Shown piece by piece: positions 54,718 through 64,000 of a DNA stretch of 64,000 bases. Made by a program: the position numbers and the translations under genes. Origin of the DNA: Oceanobacillus profundus (GTDB lineage Bacteria > Bacillota > Bacilli > Bacillales > Amphibacillaceae); contig NZ_QWEH01000008.1 of the NCBI RefSeq assembly GCF_003515705.1, positions 1 through 64,000 on the forward strand. The letters are read 5' to 3'. How positions within the stretch are numbered: the first letter of the stretch is position 1; the number at the start of each line of letters is the position of its first letter. The notes under the pieces are model-generated. The model was not told the DNA's origin and did no database searches. It saw only the letters and a list, made by a program, of their open reading frames with translations.

Positions 54718-55515
54718 TTGAACACTTCAATGACAGAAATTCAACATATAAGAAATCTACTAGAAGATAAAATCCATAATGAATATCTTGAAAGACATAT
54801 ACAAAAGCCCATAATTCATGAAGGGAAACTGCAGATTTTAGCTGAATTAGTCTTTAGTTGTGATTCTTTAAGCATCATTCAAAAGGAACGTTTCGTCATA
54901 ACAACGATGATGGTGCAGATGGCACTTGATACACATGATTTAGTACCAATTGGTAATGAAGAGAATGAAACGAAAGAAGAGAAGCTAAGCAAGCAGCTTA
55001 ATGTTTTAGCAGGAGATTATTACAGTGGATTATATTATTATCTATTGTCTGAAATAGAAGATGTTGAACTAATACATACACTTGCAATTGCAATTAAGAA
55101 TATTAATGAATACAAAATGAAACTTTATTACAAAGAGATTGAAACATTTGAGACGTTTATGGATGTAACAAAACAAATTGATTCCATGCTGCTTGTACGA
55201 GTAGCGCGATTTCTTCATGGAGACGAATTGAATCAAGTTATAAGTGATTGGTTGCTAACAGAAAGGTTAGTTCATGAAAAAATAGGTGCTACGGCTAATA
55301 GGACACCATTACTCGTACAGTGGAAGGAAATGAATATCGATACTTCGTATAAAACGGGGTTAAATCCAATTGATTCGTTAATCGAAAAACAACTAGATAA
55401 AGTTGATAAAGCTCTATCACAGGTACCTGGTAAATATGCAGCATTTCAATCGTTAATTAGAAAAAAACTAGAAAATATGAGTTTTTATCAATCCTCGATT
55501 GTGGAAGAAGGTTGA
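54718..55515 (+). CDS. hepS: Heptaprenyl diphosphate synthase component I
   Basis: HepS is the small, non-catalytic subunit that with HepT makes the C35 side chain of menaquinone-7. The 265-residue helical protein matches HepS/GerCA by size and by position before menG and hepT. The start is TTG 54718, six bases after AAGGTG. The GTG at 54709 lies within that ribosome binding site. Its stop is three bases from menG. Confidence 0.87.
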   Translation: MNTSMTEIQHIRNLLEDKIHNEYLERHIQKPIIHEGKLQILAELVFSCDSLSIIQKERFVITTMMVQMALDTHDLVPIGNEENETKEEKLSKQLNVLAGDYYSGLYYYLLSEIEDVELIHTLAIAIKNINEYKMKLYYKEIETFETFMDVTKQIDSMLLVRVARFLHGDELNQVISDWLLTERLVHEKIGATANRTPLLVQWKEMNIDTSYKTGLNPIDSLIEKQLDKVDKALSQVPGKYAAFQSLIRKKLENMSFYQSSIVEEG

Positions 55516-55518
55516 CTT

Positions 55519-56226
55519 ATGCACGAACAAAGTAAAGAAGAACGTGTGCACCACGTCTTTGAAAAAATCTATACGAAGTATGACTCGATGAATTCGATAA
55601 TCTCTTTTCAACGACATGTTGCATGGCGTAAAGATGTCATGAAGCGAATGCAGGTTAAGAAGGGGTCTAAAGCATTAGATGTATGCTGCGGTACTGGGGA
55701 TTGGTCCATCTCACTTGCAGAAGCTGTTGCAAAAGAAGGCACCGTGATTGGTCTTGATTTTAGTAAGAATATGCTCTCTATCGCTAAAAAGAAGCAACAG
55801 GAATTAAAACTGGATCAATTGGAACTCGTACATGGAAATGCAATGGAACTTCCATTCGATGATAATACATTTGACTATGTTACAATCGGATTCGGGTTAA
55901 GAAATGTTCCTGATTATATGACGGTCTTAAAAGAGATGTACAGGGTTGTAAAGCCTGGTGGAAAGGTTGTATGTTTAGAAACATCACAACCTACGCTAAT
56001 TGGTTTCAGACAGGGTTATTACTTGTACTTCCGTTTTATTATGCCTTTATTCGGCAAGCTATTTGCGAAAAGCTATAAAGAATACTCCTGGCTTCAAGAA
56101 TCTGCGAAGGATTTCCCTGGAAAAACCGAATTAAAACAGATGTTTTTGGATGCTGGTTTCTCTCATGTTGAGATGAAAAGCTATACAGGCGGGGTTGCAG
56201 CAATGCATATGGGCTTTAAGAAATAA
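55519..56226 (+). CDS. menG: Demethylmenaquinone methyltransferase
   Basis: MenG adds the last methyl group in menaquinone synthesis. The 235-residue UbiE/COQ5 SAM-dependent methyltransferase shows [12 protein letters not shown] (about residues 51-62), [25 protein letters not shown] (about 108-132) and the ubiE signatures. It is sandwiched between hepS and hepT, but a 380-base gap with a repeat now separates it from hepT. Confidence 0.95.
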   Translation: MHEQSKEERVHHVFEKIYTKYDSMNSIISFQRHVAWRKDVMKRMQVKKGSKALDVCCGTGDWSISLAEAVAKEGTVIGLDFSKNMLSIAKKKQQELKLDQLELVHGNAMELPFDDNTFDYVTIGFGLRNVPDYMTVLKEMYRVVKPGGKVVCLETSQPTLIGFRQGYYLYFRFIMPLFGKLFAKSYKEYSWLQESAKDFPGKTELKQMFLDAGFSHVEMKSYTGGVAAMHMGFKK

Positions 56227-56227
56227 T

Positions 56228-56528
56228 GGTAGATCAAAAGCTCGGTTAGTGGCATATGGACCTTGTCCCGGGTGGTTAAACTTGTCGATAATACCTTAGG
56301 CGAGGATTCACTCCTAAGTATAAGATAAACTATGACTTTTCCCGATTTGAACGAAAAGTCAAGTTCATCTAAAATGGAACATGCTCCTGTATGGAGATGC
56401 CGACGTTAGGTTTTGTCCCGGTATTATTCGGCCATTCTTCATATAAAATTGATGTTAATTTAGATTGTCAAGAGGGTGTGGAAGGCTTACTGCGGCTTTA
56501 GCACTTTGTGGACGTGGCTATACCGGTA
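56228..56528. repeat. Dispersed structured repeat, family 2, full-length copy 2
   Basis: About 300 bases, collinear with 14289-14632 though diverged. The core at about 56318-56380 keeps the same nested arms (AGATAAAC with GTTCATCT; TGACTTTT with AAAAGTCA) while the bases differ, then GATGCCGACGTTAGG matches GATGCTGACGTTAGG. It interrupts the menG-hepT operon. No terminator-like T-run is seen. Confidence 0.72.
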
Positions 56529-56607
56529 ACTAAGTTATTCACAAAATACAAATTAACCCCGCAAATATACTATTTATTTTTCAAGGTTATAAATAAGGTG
56601 ACATAAT

Positions 56608-57579
56608 ATGAGACTTCCAAAAATGTATAGTTTTTTAAAAAAAGATTTAGATCTAATTGAATCCGCACTGCATCAAAGTATACAAGCAGAACATCCTGTT
56701 CTGCGTAATGCTTCTGTTGCTCTTTTGGATGCTGGAGGAAAAAGAATCCGTCCAGTATTTGTATTGCTTGCAGGACAAATTGGAAATTATAACATAGAAC
56801 GTATTCAAAAGATTGCAGTTACCCTTGAATTAATTCATATGGCAACACTCGTCCATGATGATGTAATTGATGAAGCTGAACTTCGGAGAGGGAAACCAAC
56901 CATTAAATCTGTATATGGCAATCGTGTTGCTATGTATACAGGTGATTACATATTAGCAAGAGCTTTAGAGGTTGTAACGTCTATTAAAGACGTGCAAGTT
57001 CACCAATTGCTTTCTAAAACACTTGTTGAGGTAAGTATTGGAGAAGTAGAGCAGATCAAAGATAAATTTAAGTGGGATCAAACACTTCGTGACTACTTAA
57101 GAAGAATTAAACGTAAAACTGCATTGCTTATTGCAACGAGCTGCAAGCTTGGTGCGATCGCAAGCGGCTTATCTGAACGGGATGCAGGGAAATTGTATCG
57201 GTATGGATATTATATTGGTATGTCTTATCAAATTATCGATGATATCCTTGATTTTACATCATCTGCCAAGGAACTTGGAAAGCCAGCAGGAAATGACTTG
57301 CTGCAAGGAAATATAACATTGCCTGTATTATATGCGATGAGGGATCAAAGCTTTTACAAATTGTTGAGGGAGATTTTTGCAAATCCCAGCACAGTTGGCG
57401 ATCAGGAGATGCAGCAGATTATTTCTGAATTGAAAAAGACACAAGCGATTAAGCAGGCATACGAAACGAGCGATTTATACCTCCAAAAAGCTTTAAAATC
57501 ATTGGATTCGTTACCGGCTTCAAAGGCAAAGCAAACCTTACAGGATATTGCGAAATATATTGGTAAAAGGCGTTCATAA
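56608..57579 (+). CDS. hepT: Heptaprenyl diphosphate synthase component II
   Basis: HepT is the catalytic subunit of heptaprenyl diphosphate synthase. The 323-residue trans-prenyltransferase has the first Asp-rich motif HDDVIDEAELRRGKPT (about residues 83-98) and the second IIDDILDFT (about 209-217). It pairs with HepS encoded upstream. Confidence 0.95.
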   Translation: MRLPKMYSFLKKDLDLIESALHQSIQAEHPVLRNASVALLDAGGKRIRPVFVLLAGQIGNYNIERIQKIAVTLELIHMATLVHDDVIDEAELRRGKPTIKSVYGNRVAMYTGDYILARALEVVTSIKDVQVHQLLSKTLVEVSIGEVEQIKDKFKWDQTLRDYLRRIKRKTALLIATSCKLGAIASGLSERDAGKLYRYGYYIGMSYQIIDDILDFTSSAKELGKPAGNDLLQGNITLPVLYAMRDQSFYKLLREIFANPSTVGDQEMQQIISELKKTQAIKQAYETSDLYLQKALKSLDSLPASKAKQTLQDIAKYIGKRRS

Positions 57580-57656
57580 TGTATATTGTTATTTTTATAA
57601 AAATTTGTTAAAATTTTAGAGGTTACTGTTTTTATACATAATAACGAGGTGAAATA

Positions 57657-58103
57657 ATGGAAAAGACATTTTTAATGGTAAAACCAGACGGCGTACAACG
57701 TAATTTGATTGGAGAAGTTGTAAAACGATTTGAATCAAAAGGATTTAAACTTGCTGGTGCAAAGCTAATGGTAATTTCAAACGAGCTTGCGGAAAAGCAT
57801 TATGGTGAGCATAAAGAAAGACCATTTTTTGGCGAGCTTGTTGATTTTATTACTTCTGGTCCTGTATTTGCAATGGTTTGGGAAGGCGAGAATGTAATCG
57901 CGACTGCACGCCAGATGATGGGTAAAACAAATCCACAAGAAGCTGCTCCAAGTACAATTCGCGGAGATTTTGGCGTGACGGTCGGAAAGAATATTATCCA
58001 TGGTTCTGACTCTCCAGAAAGTGCGGAGAGAGAAATTTCACTATTCTTTGATGAAAGTGAAATCGTTTCTTACAATAAACAAGATAGTGCATGGATCTAC
58101 TAA
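57657..58103 (+). CDS. ndk: Nucleoside diphosphate kinase
   Basis: Ndk balances nucleoside triphosphates through a phosphohistidine intermediate. The 148-residue protein shows the active-site [16 protein letters not shown] with His115 and the N-terminal [10 protein letters not shown]. Place after hepT is as in B. subtilis. A terminator follows. Confidence 0.97.
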   Translation: MEKTFLMVKPDGVQRNLIGEVVKRFESKGFKLAGAKLMVISNELAEKHYGEHKERPFFGELVDFITSGPVFAMVWEGENVIATARQMMGKTNPQEAAPSTIRGDFGVTVGKNIIHGSDSPESAEREISLFFDESEIVSYNKQDSAWIY

Positions 58104-58111
58104 GTAAAAAT

Positions 58112-58140
58112 AAACCTCCGTTTTTAACGGAGGTTTTTTT
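58112..58140 (+). terminator. Terminator after ndk
   Basis: AAACCTCCGTT and AACGGAGGTTT form a perfect 11-bp stem with a TTT loop and a T-run. Confidence 0.93.
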
Positions 58141-58169
58141 ACAATTATGGGTGAAAGAGGCTAAGAACA

Positions 58170-58970
58170 ATGAAAGATGACTATATGGAGTTCATTGAGA
58201 AGGTAAAGATAAGGCTAGGAATTAATTTACAGTTATATAAAGAAACACAGATGAAAAGACGAATTACAACACTGCGAAATAAAAGAGGCTATTCTAGCTT
58301 CGTATCTTATTTTGAAGCATTCAACAAAGATAAAGATATGCTAAATGAATTTACGGATCGATTAACAATTAACGTGTCTGAATTTTACCGCAATGCAAAA
58401 AGGTGGGAGGTTTTAAAGGACACGATCCTGCCAATTCTGCTAAAGGATAGAAATCGGTTATCTATTTGGAGTGCCGCTTGCTCAACAGGTGAAGAACCAT
58501 ACAGTTTAGCAATTTTGATGAAAGAACATTTCCCCACTGTACCTGTTCAAATATTGGCAACAGACATTGATACGAATGTGCTGGCAAAGGCAAAGCAAGG
58601 AATCTATATGGAACAGGCTTTGAAAGAGTTGCCAACAAGTTATAAAAAGAAGTATTTTGAAATGACGGGCAGTCTTTATAAAATTGATGAGTCACTAAAG
58701 CAAATGATTACATTCAAAAAGCATAATTTACTAGCTGATCGCTACCCTACAAACATTGATCTTCTCGTATGTAGAAATGTTTTAATTTATTTTACGGATT
58801 CTGCTAAGGAAAATATTTATAAAAACTTCAGCAATGCATTAAAACCAAATGGCGTATTATTCGTTGGAAGTACAGAGCAAATTTTTAACCCAGCTAAATA
58901 TGATTTCAATCTTGCAGAAACATTTTTTTATCAAAAAATTAATGAGTCACCAGTTAAAACGTCTCTTTAA
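58170..58970 (+). CDS. cheR: Chemotaxis protein methyltransferase CheR
   Basis: CheR methylates glutamates on chemoreceptors using SAM. The 266-residue protein has the N-terminal alpha domain (RRITTLRNKRGYSSF) and the SAM domain with SAACSTGEEPYSLAI (about residues 98-112), ILATDIDTNVLAKA and LVCRNVLIYF. Together with the PilZ motor brake at 42714 it implies that the organism is motile. Confidence 0.95.
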   Translation: MKDDYMEFIEKVKIRLGINLQLYKETQMKRRITTLRNKRGYSSFVSYFEAFNKDKDMLNEFTDRLTINVSEFYRNAKRWEVLKDTILPILLKDRNRLSIWSAACSTGEEPYSLAILMKEHFPTVPVQILATDIDTNVLAKAKQGIYMEQALKELPTSYKKKYFEMTGSLYKIDESLKQMITFKKHNLLADRYPTNIDLLVCRNVLIYFTDSAKENIYKNFSNALKPNGVLFVGSTEQIFNPAKYDFNLAETFFYQKINESPVKTSL

Positions 58971-59119
58971 TTTTGGGTTACTCCGACTTCATCACTTGTA
59001 AAATTATTTTTTTCGAAAAAATGCAACATAAACAAATGGAGTTATGGTATAGTAGTTAGAAAAACTTTGGATTTATCATATCCACTTTTTAAGTAAATCA
59101 TTGTAAAGGAGAATGTTCA

Positions 59120-60289
59120 TTGCGCTACTTAACATCAGGGGAATCTCATGGGAAACAACTAACAACAATTATCGAGGGACTCCCTGCACAAATGCCATTA
59201 TTAAAAGAAGACATTAATGAGTCCTTAATACGTCGGCAAGGGGGGCATGGAAGAGGAAAGCGAATGCAGATCGAGAAGGATCTGGTCGAGGTAACAAGTG
59301 GTATTCGACATGGATATACGTTGGGTTCTCCTATTTCGCTCGTTATACATAATGATGATTTTAAACATTGGACAGATATTATGGGAGAAGATCCTATTAA
59401 AGAGGATACAAAGCTTAGACGAGTTGTTACAAAACCAAGACCAGGCCATGCAGACTTAAATGGTGCATTGAAATACGGCCATCGTGACATGCGAAATGTT
59501 TTAGAAAGATCCTCTGCCCGAGAAACTGCTGCTCGTGTAGCTGCAGGAGCCGTTGCCAAAACTTTCTTAAAGCACCTTGGGATCGAGGTATGCGGATATG
59601 TGAAAGAGATCGCGGGTATTCGTGCAGAAGATAAGGACGACCTTACGATTGAAGAACGTATAAAGATATCGCAGGAATCACCAGTTATGGTTTTGGATAA
59701 AAATGTAGAACAAGAAATGATGGATAAAATTGATAAAACGAAAAAAGAAGGAGATTCCATTGGCGGAGTCTGTGAAGTATATGTAGAAGGCATGCCTGCT
59801 GGAGTAGGGTCTTATGTTCATTATGATCGTAAGCTTGATAGCAGAATCGCCGGAAGTGTAATGAGTATCAATGCATTTAAAGGGGTCGAATTTGGAATTG
59901 GATTTAAAGCTGCTGAATTGTTTGGTAGTGAAGTTCACGATGAAATTGCTTGGGACAAAGACAAAGGTTACTACCGTACATCAAACCGACTTGGCGGTTT
60001 TGAGGGGGGCATGACAACTGGTATGCCGATTGTTGTAAAAGGTGTCATGAAGCCAATTCCGACATTGATGAAACGACCACTACAAAGTGTCGACATTGAA
60101 ACAAAGGAGCCATTCAAAGCAACTGTTGAACGTTCTGATGCATGTGCAGTTCCTGCTGCTTCTGTAGTCATGGAGCATATTGTCGCATTTGAACTAGCAA
60201 AAGCTATTACGGAGCAATTTCCGAGTGATGAATTCTCTAGACTGAAAAAAGCAATTGACGATTATCGCGAAGAAATAAGGTGTTTTTAG
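59120..60289 (+). CDS. aroC: Chorismate synthase
   Basis: This enzyme converts EPSP to chorismate, the branch point for aromatic amino acids and folate. The 389-residue protein has the FMN-enzyme signatures [39 protein letters not shown] and the C-terminal [14 protein letters not shown] 59120 is the start, eight bases after AAAGGAG. It opens the aroC-aroB-aroH-hisC-tyrA-aroA operon (B. subtilis name aroF). No T-box is visible in the 150-base leader. Confidence 0.95.
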   Translation: MRYLTSGESHGKQLTTIIEGLPAQMPLLKEDINESLIRRQGGHGRGKRMQIEKDLVEVTSGIRHGYTLGSPISLVIHNDDFKHWTDIMGEDPIKEDTKLRRVVTKPRPGHADLNGALKYGHRDMRNVLERSSARETAARVAAGAVAKTFLKHLGIEVCGYVKEIAGIRAEDKDDLTIEERIKISQESPVMVLDKNVEQEMMDKIDKTKKEGDSIGGVCEVYVEGMPAGVGSYVHYDRKLDSRIAGSVMSINAFKGVEFGIGFKAAELFGSEVHDEIAWDKDKGYYRTSNRLGGFEGGMTTGMPIVVKGVMKPIPTLMKRPLQSVDIETKEPFKATVERSDACAVPAASVVMEHIVAFELAKAITEQFPSDEFSRLKKAIDDYREEIRCF

Positions 60290-61362
60290 TGGAGAAAATT
60301 TTAGTTAAATCAAGCACGAACGCCTATACGATTTCAATTGGAGAATCATTACGATTGCAAATCAAGCAATTTCTGAATAAAGAATATTCATCCATTTTGG
60401 TTGTAACGGATGAGCATGTTGCAGCACTCTATTTAAAGGATATTCTGGAAAACCTACCTGCATATCGGGTTTTCCAGTCTATCGTCCCAGCTGGAGAAAA
60501 GTCAAAAAACCTCCAAACCTTCTACCAATTACAAACCGAAGCCATTGAATTTGGTCTGGATCGTGAATCACTAATCATTGCCCTTGGCGGAGGCGTTGTT
60601 GGTGATCTTGCCGGTTTCGTTGCTGCAACTTATATGCGTGGGATTGATTATATTCAAATACCGACAACGATTCTTGCTCATGATAGTAGTGTCGGTGGGA
60701 AGGTAGCAATTAATCATGAGTTTGGTAAAAATCTGATCGGTAACTTCTATCCGCCAGAAGCAGTTATTTATGATGTTGACACACTACATTCTTTAAGTGA
60801 GCGTGAAGTGCGGTCAGGCTATGCGGAATTGATTAAGGAAGCGTTGATTGCTGATAAGAATTTTTTCAATACATTGTTAATGGTGGATATTTATAATGTA
60901 TCGAATCATGGGCTACAGAAGCATCTGAAGCAAGGCATTAGAATTAAAGCTGCTATTGTAGAAGCGGATGAAAGAGAATCAGGGGTGCGTAAGTATTTAA
61001 ACCTTGGACATACATTAGGTCATGCATTAGAAGCTGAACTTGGATATGGGACATTGACTCATGGAGAAGCAGTAGCTATTGGTCTTTTATTTTCTATTCA
61101 TGTGAGCGAAGCATTATATTCGATAAAATTACCATTTGATGAGCTTGTTCAATGGTTTAAAACGAATAAATATCCGATTATTGGAACGGACTTAAACAAT
61201 TTAGCATTAATAAGTAAAATGAAGTCAGATAAAAAGGCATTAAAGAGCAAAATTCAAATGGTGCTATTAGAGGATGTAGCTAAACCAGTTACAAGAGAAT
61301 TAGAGGATACTGAAATCGAAATTTATTTAACATCATTTGAGAGAAGGTTGATGGTACAATGA
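60289..61362 (+). CDS. aroB: 3-dehydroquinate synthase
   Basis: AroB cyclises DAHP to 3-dehydroquinate. The 357-residue protein has the NAD-binding GGGVVGDLAGFVAATYMRGIDYIQIPTTILA region (about residues 100-130), GGKVAINH, and the metal-binding LGHTLGHALE and LTHGEAVAIG. I place the start at GTG 60289, overlapping the aroC stop by one base (TAGTG) and six bases after AAGGTG. Confidence 0.95.
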   Translation: MEKILVKSSTNAYTISIGESLRLQIKQFLNKEYSSILVVTDEHVAALYLKDILENLPAYRVFQSIVPAGEKSKNLQTFYQLQTEAIEFGLDRESLIIALGGGVVGDLAGFVAATYMRGIDYIQIPTTILAHDSSVGGKVAINHEFGKNLIGNFYPPEAVIYDVDTLHSLSEREVRSGYAELIKEALIADKNFFNTLLMVDIYNVSNHGLQKHLKQGIRIKAAIVEADERESGVRKYLNLGHTLGHALEAELGYGTLTHGEAVAIGLLFSIHVSEALYSIKLPFDELVQWFKTNKYPIIGTDLNNLALISKMKSDKKALKSKIQMVLLEDVAKPVTRELEDTEIEIYLTSFERRLMVQ

Positions 61363-61733
61363 ATAGGGGATTAAGAGGGGCAACTACGGTCTTACAAAAC
61401 GAAGAAAACCAAATGATAGAAAATACAAGATTACTAATTGAGGAAATGGTAGCGAAAAATAATGTCCAACCTACTGATGTTTCACACGTTTTCATATCTG
61501 TAACGAAAGATTTAAATGCAGGATTTCCCGCAAAAGCTCTAAGGGAGATTTCGGGTTGGACATATGTTCCTGTCATGTGTATGGCTGAAATCGATGTGCC
61601 GAACAGTTTACCGAAATGTATTCGAGTAATGATGGTTGTTAATACAACGGAAGAACAAGAAAAAATTCAGCATGTTTTCCATCATGATGCTGTTAAATTA
61701 CGACCTGACCTTGTAAAGGGGGATAATAACTAA
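61359..61733 (+). CDS. aroH: Chorismate mutase AroH
   Basis: AroH rearranges chorismate to prephenate. The 124-residue protein is the trimeric AroH type, with active-site Arg near the N-terminus (RGLRGATTV), the FISVTKDLNAGFPAKALR segment and CIRVMMVVNT. It overlaps aroB by four bases. hisC starts on the last base of its stop codon, with no trp genes between. Confidence 0.94.
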   Translation: MNRGLRGATTVLQNEENQMIENTRLLIEEMVAKNNVQPTDVSHVFISVTKDLNAGFPAKALREISGWTYVPVMCMAEIDVPNSLPKCIRVMMVVNTTEEQEKIQHVFHHDAVKLRPDLVKGDNN

Positions 61734-62833
61734 TGGAAGCAAAGCCAGTCTTAAGTCAGCTAACTCCTTACAAGCAGGGAAAGCAGACGAAAGAAATCCA
61801 GCAAGAATTTGGGTTAGAACGAATCGTAAAACTCGCGTCGAATGAAAACCCATATGGTTATTCAAATCAAGTGAAAGAGGCGCTTTTACAAGGATTGCCC
61901 GACTTTAATATATACCCAGATGGCTATACTGCTGAATTAAGGTCTGCATTAGCAAACAAGCTGGAGGTAGCAGAATCACAATTAGTATTTGGAAGCGGGA
62001 CAGAAGAAATCATTCAAATGCTGTGCAGAACATACCTTGCTCCGGGATCGAATGTTGTTACAGCAACACCGACTTTTGGCCAATATAAACACTATTCCCT
62101 AATCGAAGGGGCAGAGGTAAAGGAAATTGAAGTAACTGCTGACGGTTATCATGCCTTGGATAAGATGCTTGAAGCTATTGATGAAAAAACAAGAATCATT
62201 TGGCTTTGTTCACCGAATAATCCAATCGGGACTGTAATTCCAAAAGAAGCATTTGAAGCTTTCTTGAACAATTGTCCGAAACACGTTCTTATTGCTTTTG
62301 ATGAGGCTTATTTTGAATACGTTGATCCAGAAGCTAACATAGATGTGCTTTCGTACATCAAAAGTCATAACAATTTGATTGTAATGCGCACATTTTCTAA
62401 AGCTTATGGATTAGCAGGATTACGAATTGGCTATGGTATAGCAAATCATATGATTATCGATAAGTTAAATGTTGTTAGAGGACCTTTTAACACTACCTCT
62501 ATTGCACAGCAAGCTGCACTTGTTGCACTATCCGATGACGTATTTATAACGAATAGTTATGAAAAAAATAAAACGGTGAAAGCATCTTTTAAAAACTTTC
62601 TCAATCAAATCGGTTGGAAATACTTTCACTCAGAAACAAACTTTCTCCTTGTAGAAACACCGATAAGCGGTATCGATGTATTTCAGTATTTATTAGAGCG
62701 TGGTTTTATAGTAAGGCCTGGTGAACTACTTGGTATTCCAAAGACAATTCGAGTGTCTTTAGGGACAGGTGAAGATATGGAAGACCTACAACGCGTTCTG
62801 TTAGAATTCCATAACGAAGCAATAGTAAAGTAA
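61733..62833 (+). CDS. hisC: Histidinol-phosphate / aromatic aminotransferase
   Basis: This PLP aminotransferase works in histidine synthesis and in B. subtilis also transaminates prephenate products to Tyr and Phe. The 366-residue fold I enzyme shows SNENPYG, the WLCSPNNPIGT segment and the PLP lysine in TFSKAYGLAGLRIGYG (about residues 220-235). ATG overlaps the aroH stop (TAATG). Its place directly after aroH is where trpEDCFBA would end in B. subtilis. Confidence 0.94.
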   Translation: MEAKPVLSQLTPYKQGKQTKEIQQEFGLERIVKLASNENPYGYSNQVKEALLQGLPDFNIYPDGYTAELRSALANKLEVAESQLVFGSGTEEIIQMLCRTYLAPGSNVVTATPTFGQYKHYSLIEGAEVKEIEVTADGYHALDKMLEAIDEKTRIIWLCSPNNPIGTVIPKEAFEAFLNNCPKHVLIAFDEAYFEYVDPEANIDVLSYIKSHNNLIVMRTFSKAYGLAGLRIGYGIANHMIIDKLNVVRGPFNTTSIAQQAALVALSDDVFITNSYEKNKTVKASFKNFLNQIGWKYFHSETNFLLVETPISGIDVFQYLLERGFIVRPGELLGIPKTIRVSLGTGEDMEDLQRVLLEFHNEAIVK

Positions 62834-62842
62834 GGTGATAAA

Positions 62843-63943
62843 ATGCGAAAGACGATTTTAGTAGCAGGAATTGGTTTAATTGGAGGTTCCCTTGCAAAGG
62901 GCATGGCGCAATCAAGTGATCATCATATTATCGGATATGATCTGAATGAAGCTTCACTTGAGTTTGCACGTTTAAACGGTATCATTCATGAGGCAAGTAC
63001 TAATTTTATAGAGGCAGCACAGCGATCCGATTTTATTATTCTGGCAGCACCAATTTCGGAAACAATCGCATTGGTGAATCTACTTAAAACGGTATCCTTT
63101 AAACGGAAAGTGATTATATCTGATACCGCATCCGTAAAGGGAGCGATTTTAAAAACAGCAAGTTCGTTAAACAGTGAAAATGTAACTTTCATTGGTGGCC
63201 ATCCGATGGCTGGTTCACATAAAAGAGGTGTGCAAGCAGCAAAGGCACATCTATTTGAAAATGCGATTTATGTATTGTCACCTACAAATGGAAATCAACA
63301 CAATGAGATTGAAGCTTTAAAAGGCGTTTTAATTCAAACGAAAAGTAAATTTGTTGTCTTAATGCCAAATGAGCATGATGAAATGACTGGTGTTGTATCA
63401 CACTTTCCTCATTTAATCGCTTCATCCCTTGTACATCAAGCAAAAAAATGGGAAAATACGCATGCATTCCTACCAAAGCTCGCAGCAGGAGGCTTTCGGG
63501 ATATTACGCGCATTGCCTCAAGCAATCCAGAGCTTTGGCAGGATATCTTCTATCATAATCGGGATAAAATGTCCGTGTTACTTCAAGAGTGGATAGAAGA
63601 GATGAAAGGTCTAAAGCAGCTTCTGGATCATGATCAAAAAGAGGAAATGATTACATATCTCAATAAAGCAAAGCTATATCGAGACGGTTTGGCAGAATCA
63701 AAAAAAGGTGCTATTCCTGCTTTTTACGACTTGTATGTTGATATTAGAGATCAGCCCGGTGCAATTGCTTCCATTGTGCAGTTATTGGCCCAAGAGAAAA
63801 TTAGTATTAAGAACATAGAAATTCTTGAAGTTCGTGAAGATATTACGGGCCATATGAGACTGAGCTTTAGTTCAAAGAAAGCTCAGGTAGCAAGCTCAAC
63901 ATTATTAGAGAATAATGGGTACGAAACGATGATACAACAATAA
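62843..63943 (+). CDS. tyrA: Prephenate dehydrogenase
   Basis: TyrA oxidatively decarboxylates prephenate to 4-hydroxyphenylpyruvate. The 366-residue protein has an N-terminal NAD fold (VAGIGLIGGSLAKGM), the HPMAGSHKRG active-site loop (about 117-126) and a C-terminal ACT domain (about 290-366) that likely senses tyrosine. It lies ten bases after hisC. Confidence 0.95.
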   Translation: MRKTILVAGIGLIGGSLAKGMAQSSDHHIIGYDLNEASLEFARLNGIIHEASTNFIEAAQRSDFIILAAPISETIALVNLLKTVSFKRKVIISDTASVKGAILKTASSLNSENVTFIGGHPMAGSHKRGVQAAKAHLFENAIYVLSPTNGNQHNEIEALKGVLIQTKSKFVVLMPNEHDEMTGVVSHFPHLIASSLVHQAKKWENTHAFLPKLAAGGFRDITRIASSNPELWQDIFYHNRDKMSVLLQEWIEEMKGLKQLLDHDQKEEMITYLNKAKLYRDGLAESKKGAIPAFYDLYVDIRDQPGAIASIVQLLAQEKISIKNIEILEVREDITGHMRLSFSSKKAQVASSTLLENNGYETMIQQ

Positions 63944-63973
63944 TGCCAATAGAATAAAGGATGTGAATAGATA

Positions 63974-64000
63974 GTGAGCGAATGTACATTGCAGCAATCG
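63974..64000 (+). CDS. aroA: Start of 3-phosphoshikimate 1-carboxyvinyltransferase (partial)
   Basis: Only the first nine codons (MSECTLQQS) lie in the window. GTG 63974 is preceded by AAAGGATGTG. The identity rests on position: in B. subtilis the gene after hisC-tyrA is aroE, the EPSP synthase gene. The sequence present is too short to confirm it. Confidence 0.5.

Noticed and set aside
59146..59793. 215-codon minus-strand frame
   Set aside because: It lies wholly inside aroC, which is unmistakable chorismate synthase. The frame is a shadow with no ribosome binding site.
1..64000. CRISPR arrays, tRNA or rRNA genes, phage or defence systems
   Set aside because: None seen. No regularly spaced repeats, cloverleaf-like sequences, transposase or defence-type proteins are present in the window.

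Overview
The window is a low-GC stretch of a Gram-positive, endospore-forming bacterium of the Bacillaceae. Gene order follows the Bacillus subtilis chromosome almost continuously from yqzK/xerD to tyrA/aroA. The protein sequences and the dense dispersed intergenic repeats suggest the Oceanobacillus/Virgibacillus group. That placement is inference; a 16S or whole-genome comparison would settle it. Nearly every gene reads left to right. The exceptions are a short YjcZ-type gene, ferredoxin and asparaginase.

Layout: (1) 0.5-5.1 kb, yqzK, xerD and the nucleoside catabolism run deoB-punA-pdp. (2) 5.3-11.3 kb, dacF, the forespore sigma operon spoIIAA-spoIIAB-sigF, then a shortened spoVA cluster (spoVAA, spoVAB, spoVAF only). 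(3) 11.4-19.9 kb, lysA, ppiB, an M50-like membrane protein, an orphan ribT, scpA-scpB, dacB-spmA-spmB, rluB. (4) 20-29.5 kb, resA-resB-resC and resD-resE (cytochrome c maturation and redox control), a cobalamin riboswitch ahead of a DUF4430 lipoprotein and an ECF S component, then sigX-rsiX with a SigX-type promoter. (5) 29.6-42.6 kb, fer, ypbB, recQ, a CPBP protease, a short ypbE-like gene, mecB, ddl, glutamate dehydrogenase, ypdA, ansA, prsW, sleB-ypeB. (6) 42.7-53.1 kb, a PilZ brake, cmk, a decayed plsC, the S1-domain protein, the YIEGIA pair, der, gpsA, spoVIF, yphE, yphF, spoIVA. (7) 53.8-64 kb, hbs, mtrB (TRAP), hepS-menG-hepT, ndk, cheR, and the chorismate/aromatic operon aroC-aroB-aroH-hisC-tyrA-aroA.

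Most of this is conserved housekeeping and sporulation. The unusual content lies in departures from the expected order. trpEDCFBA is missing between aroH and hisC although the trp regulator TRAP is kept. folE (mtrA) is missing next to mtrB. spoVAC/AD/AE are missing from the spoVA cluster. ribDEAH are missing upstream of ribT. plsC between cmk and the S1 gene survives only as frameshifted, internally deleted remnants.

The intergenic gaps are filled with at least two mosaic families of dispersed, foldable repeats. One pair of copies 53 kb apart differs at 3 of 118 positions. There is also a 98-bp MITE-like element with terminal inverted repeats. Regulatory sites that can be read directly include the cobalamin riboswitch with terminator, a SigX autoregulatory promoter, a SigE-type promoter before spoIVA, and a SigK-type promoter placed inside a hairpin that would otherwise mask the spoVIF ribosome binding site.
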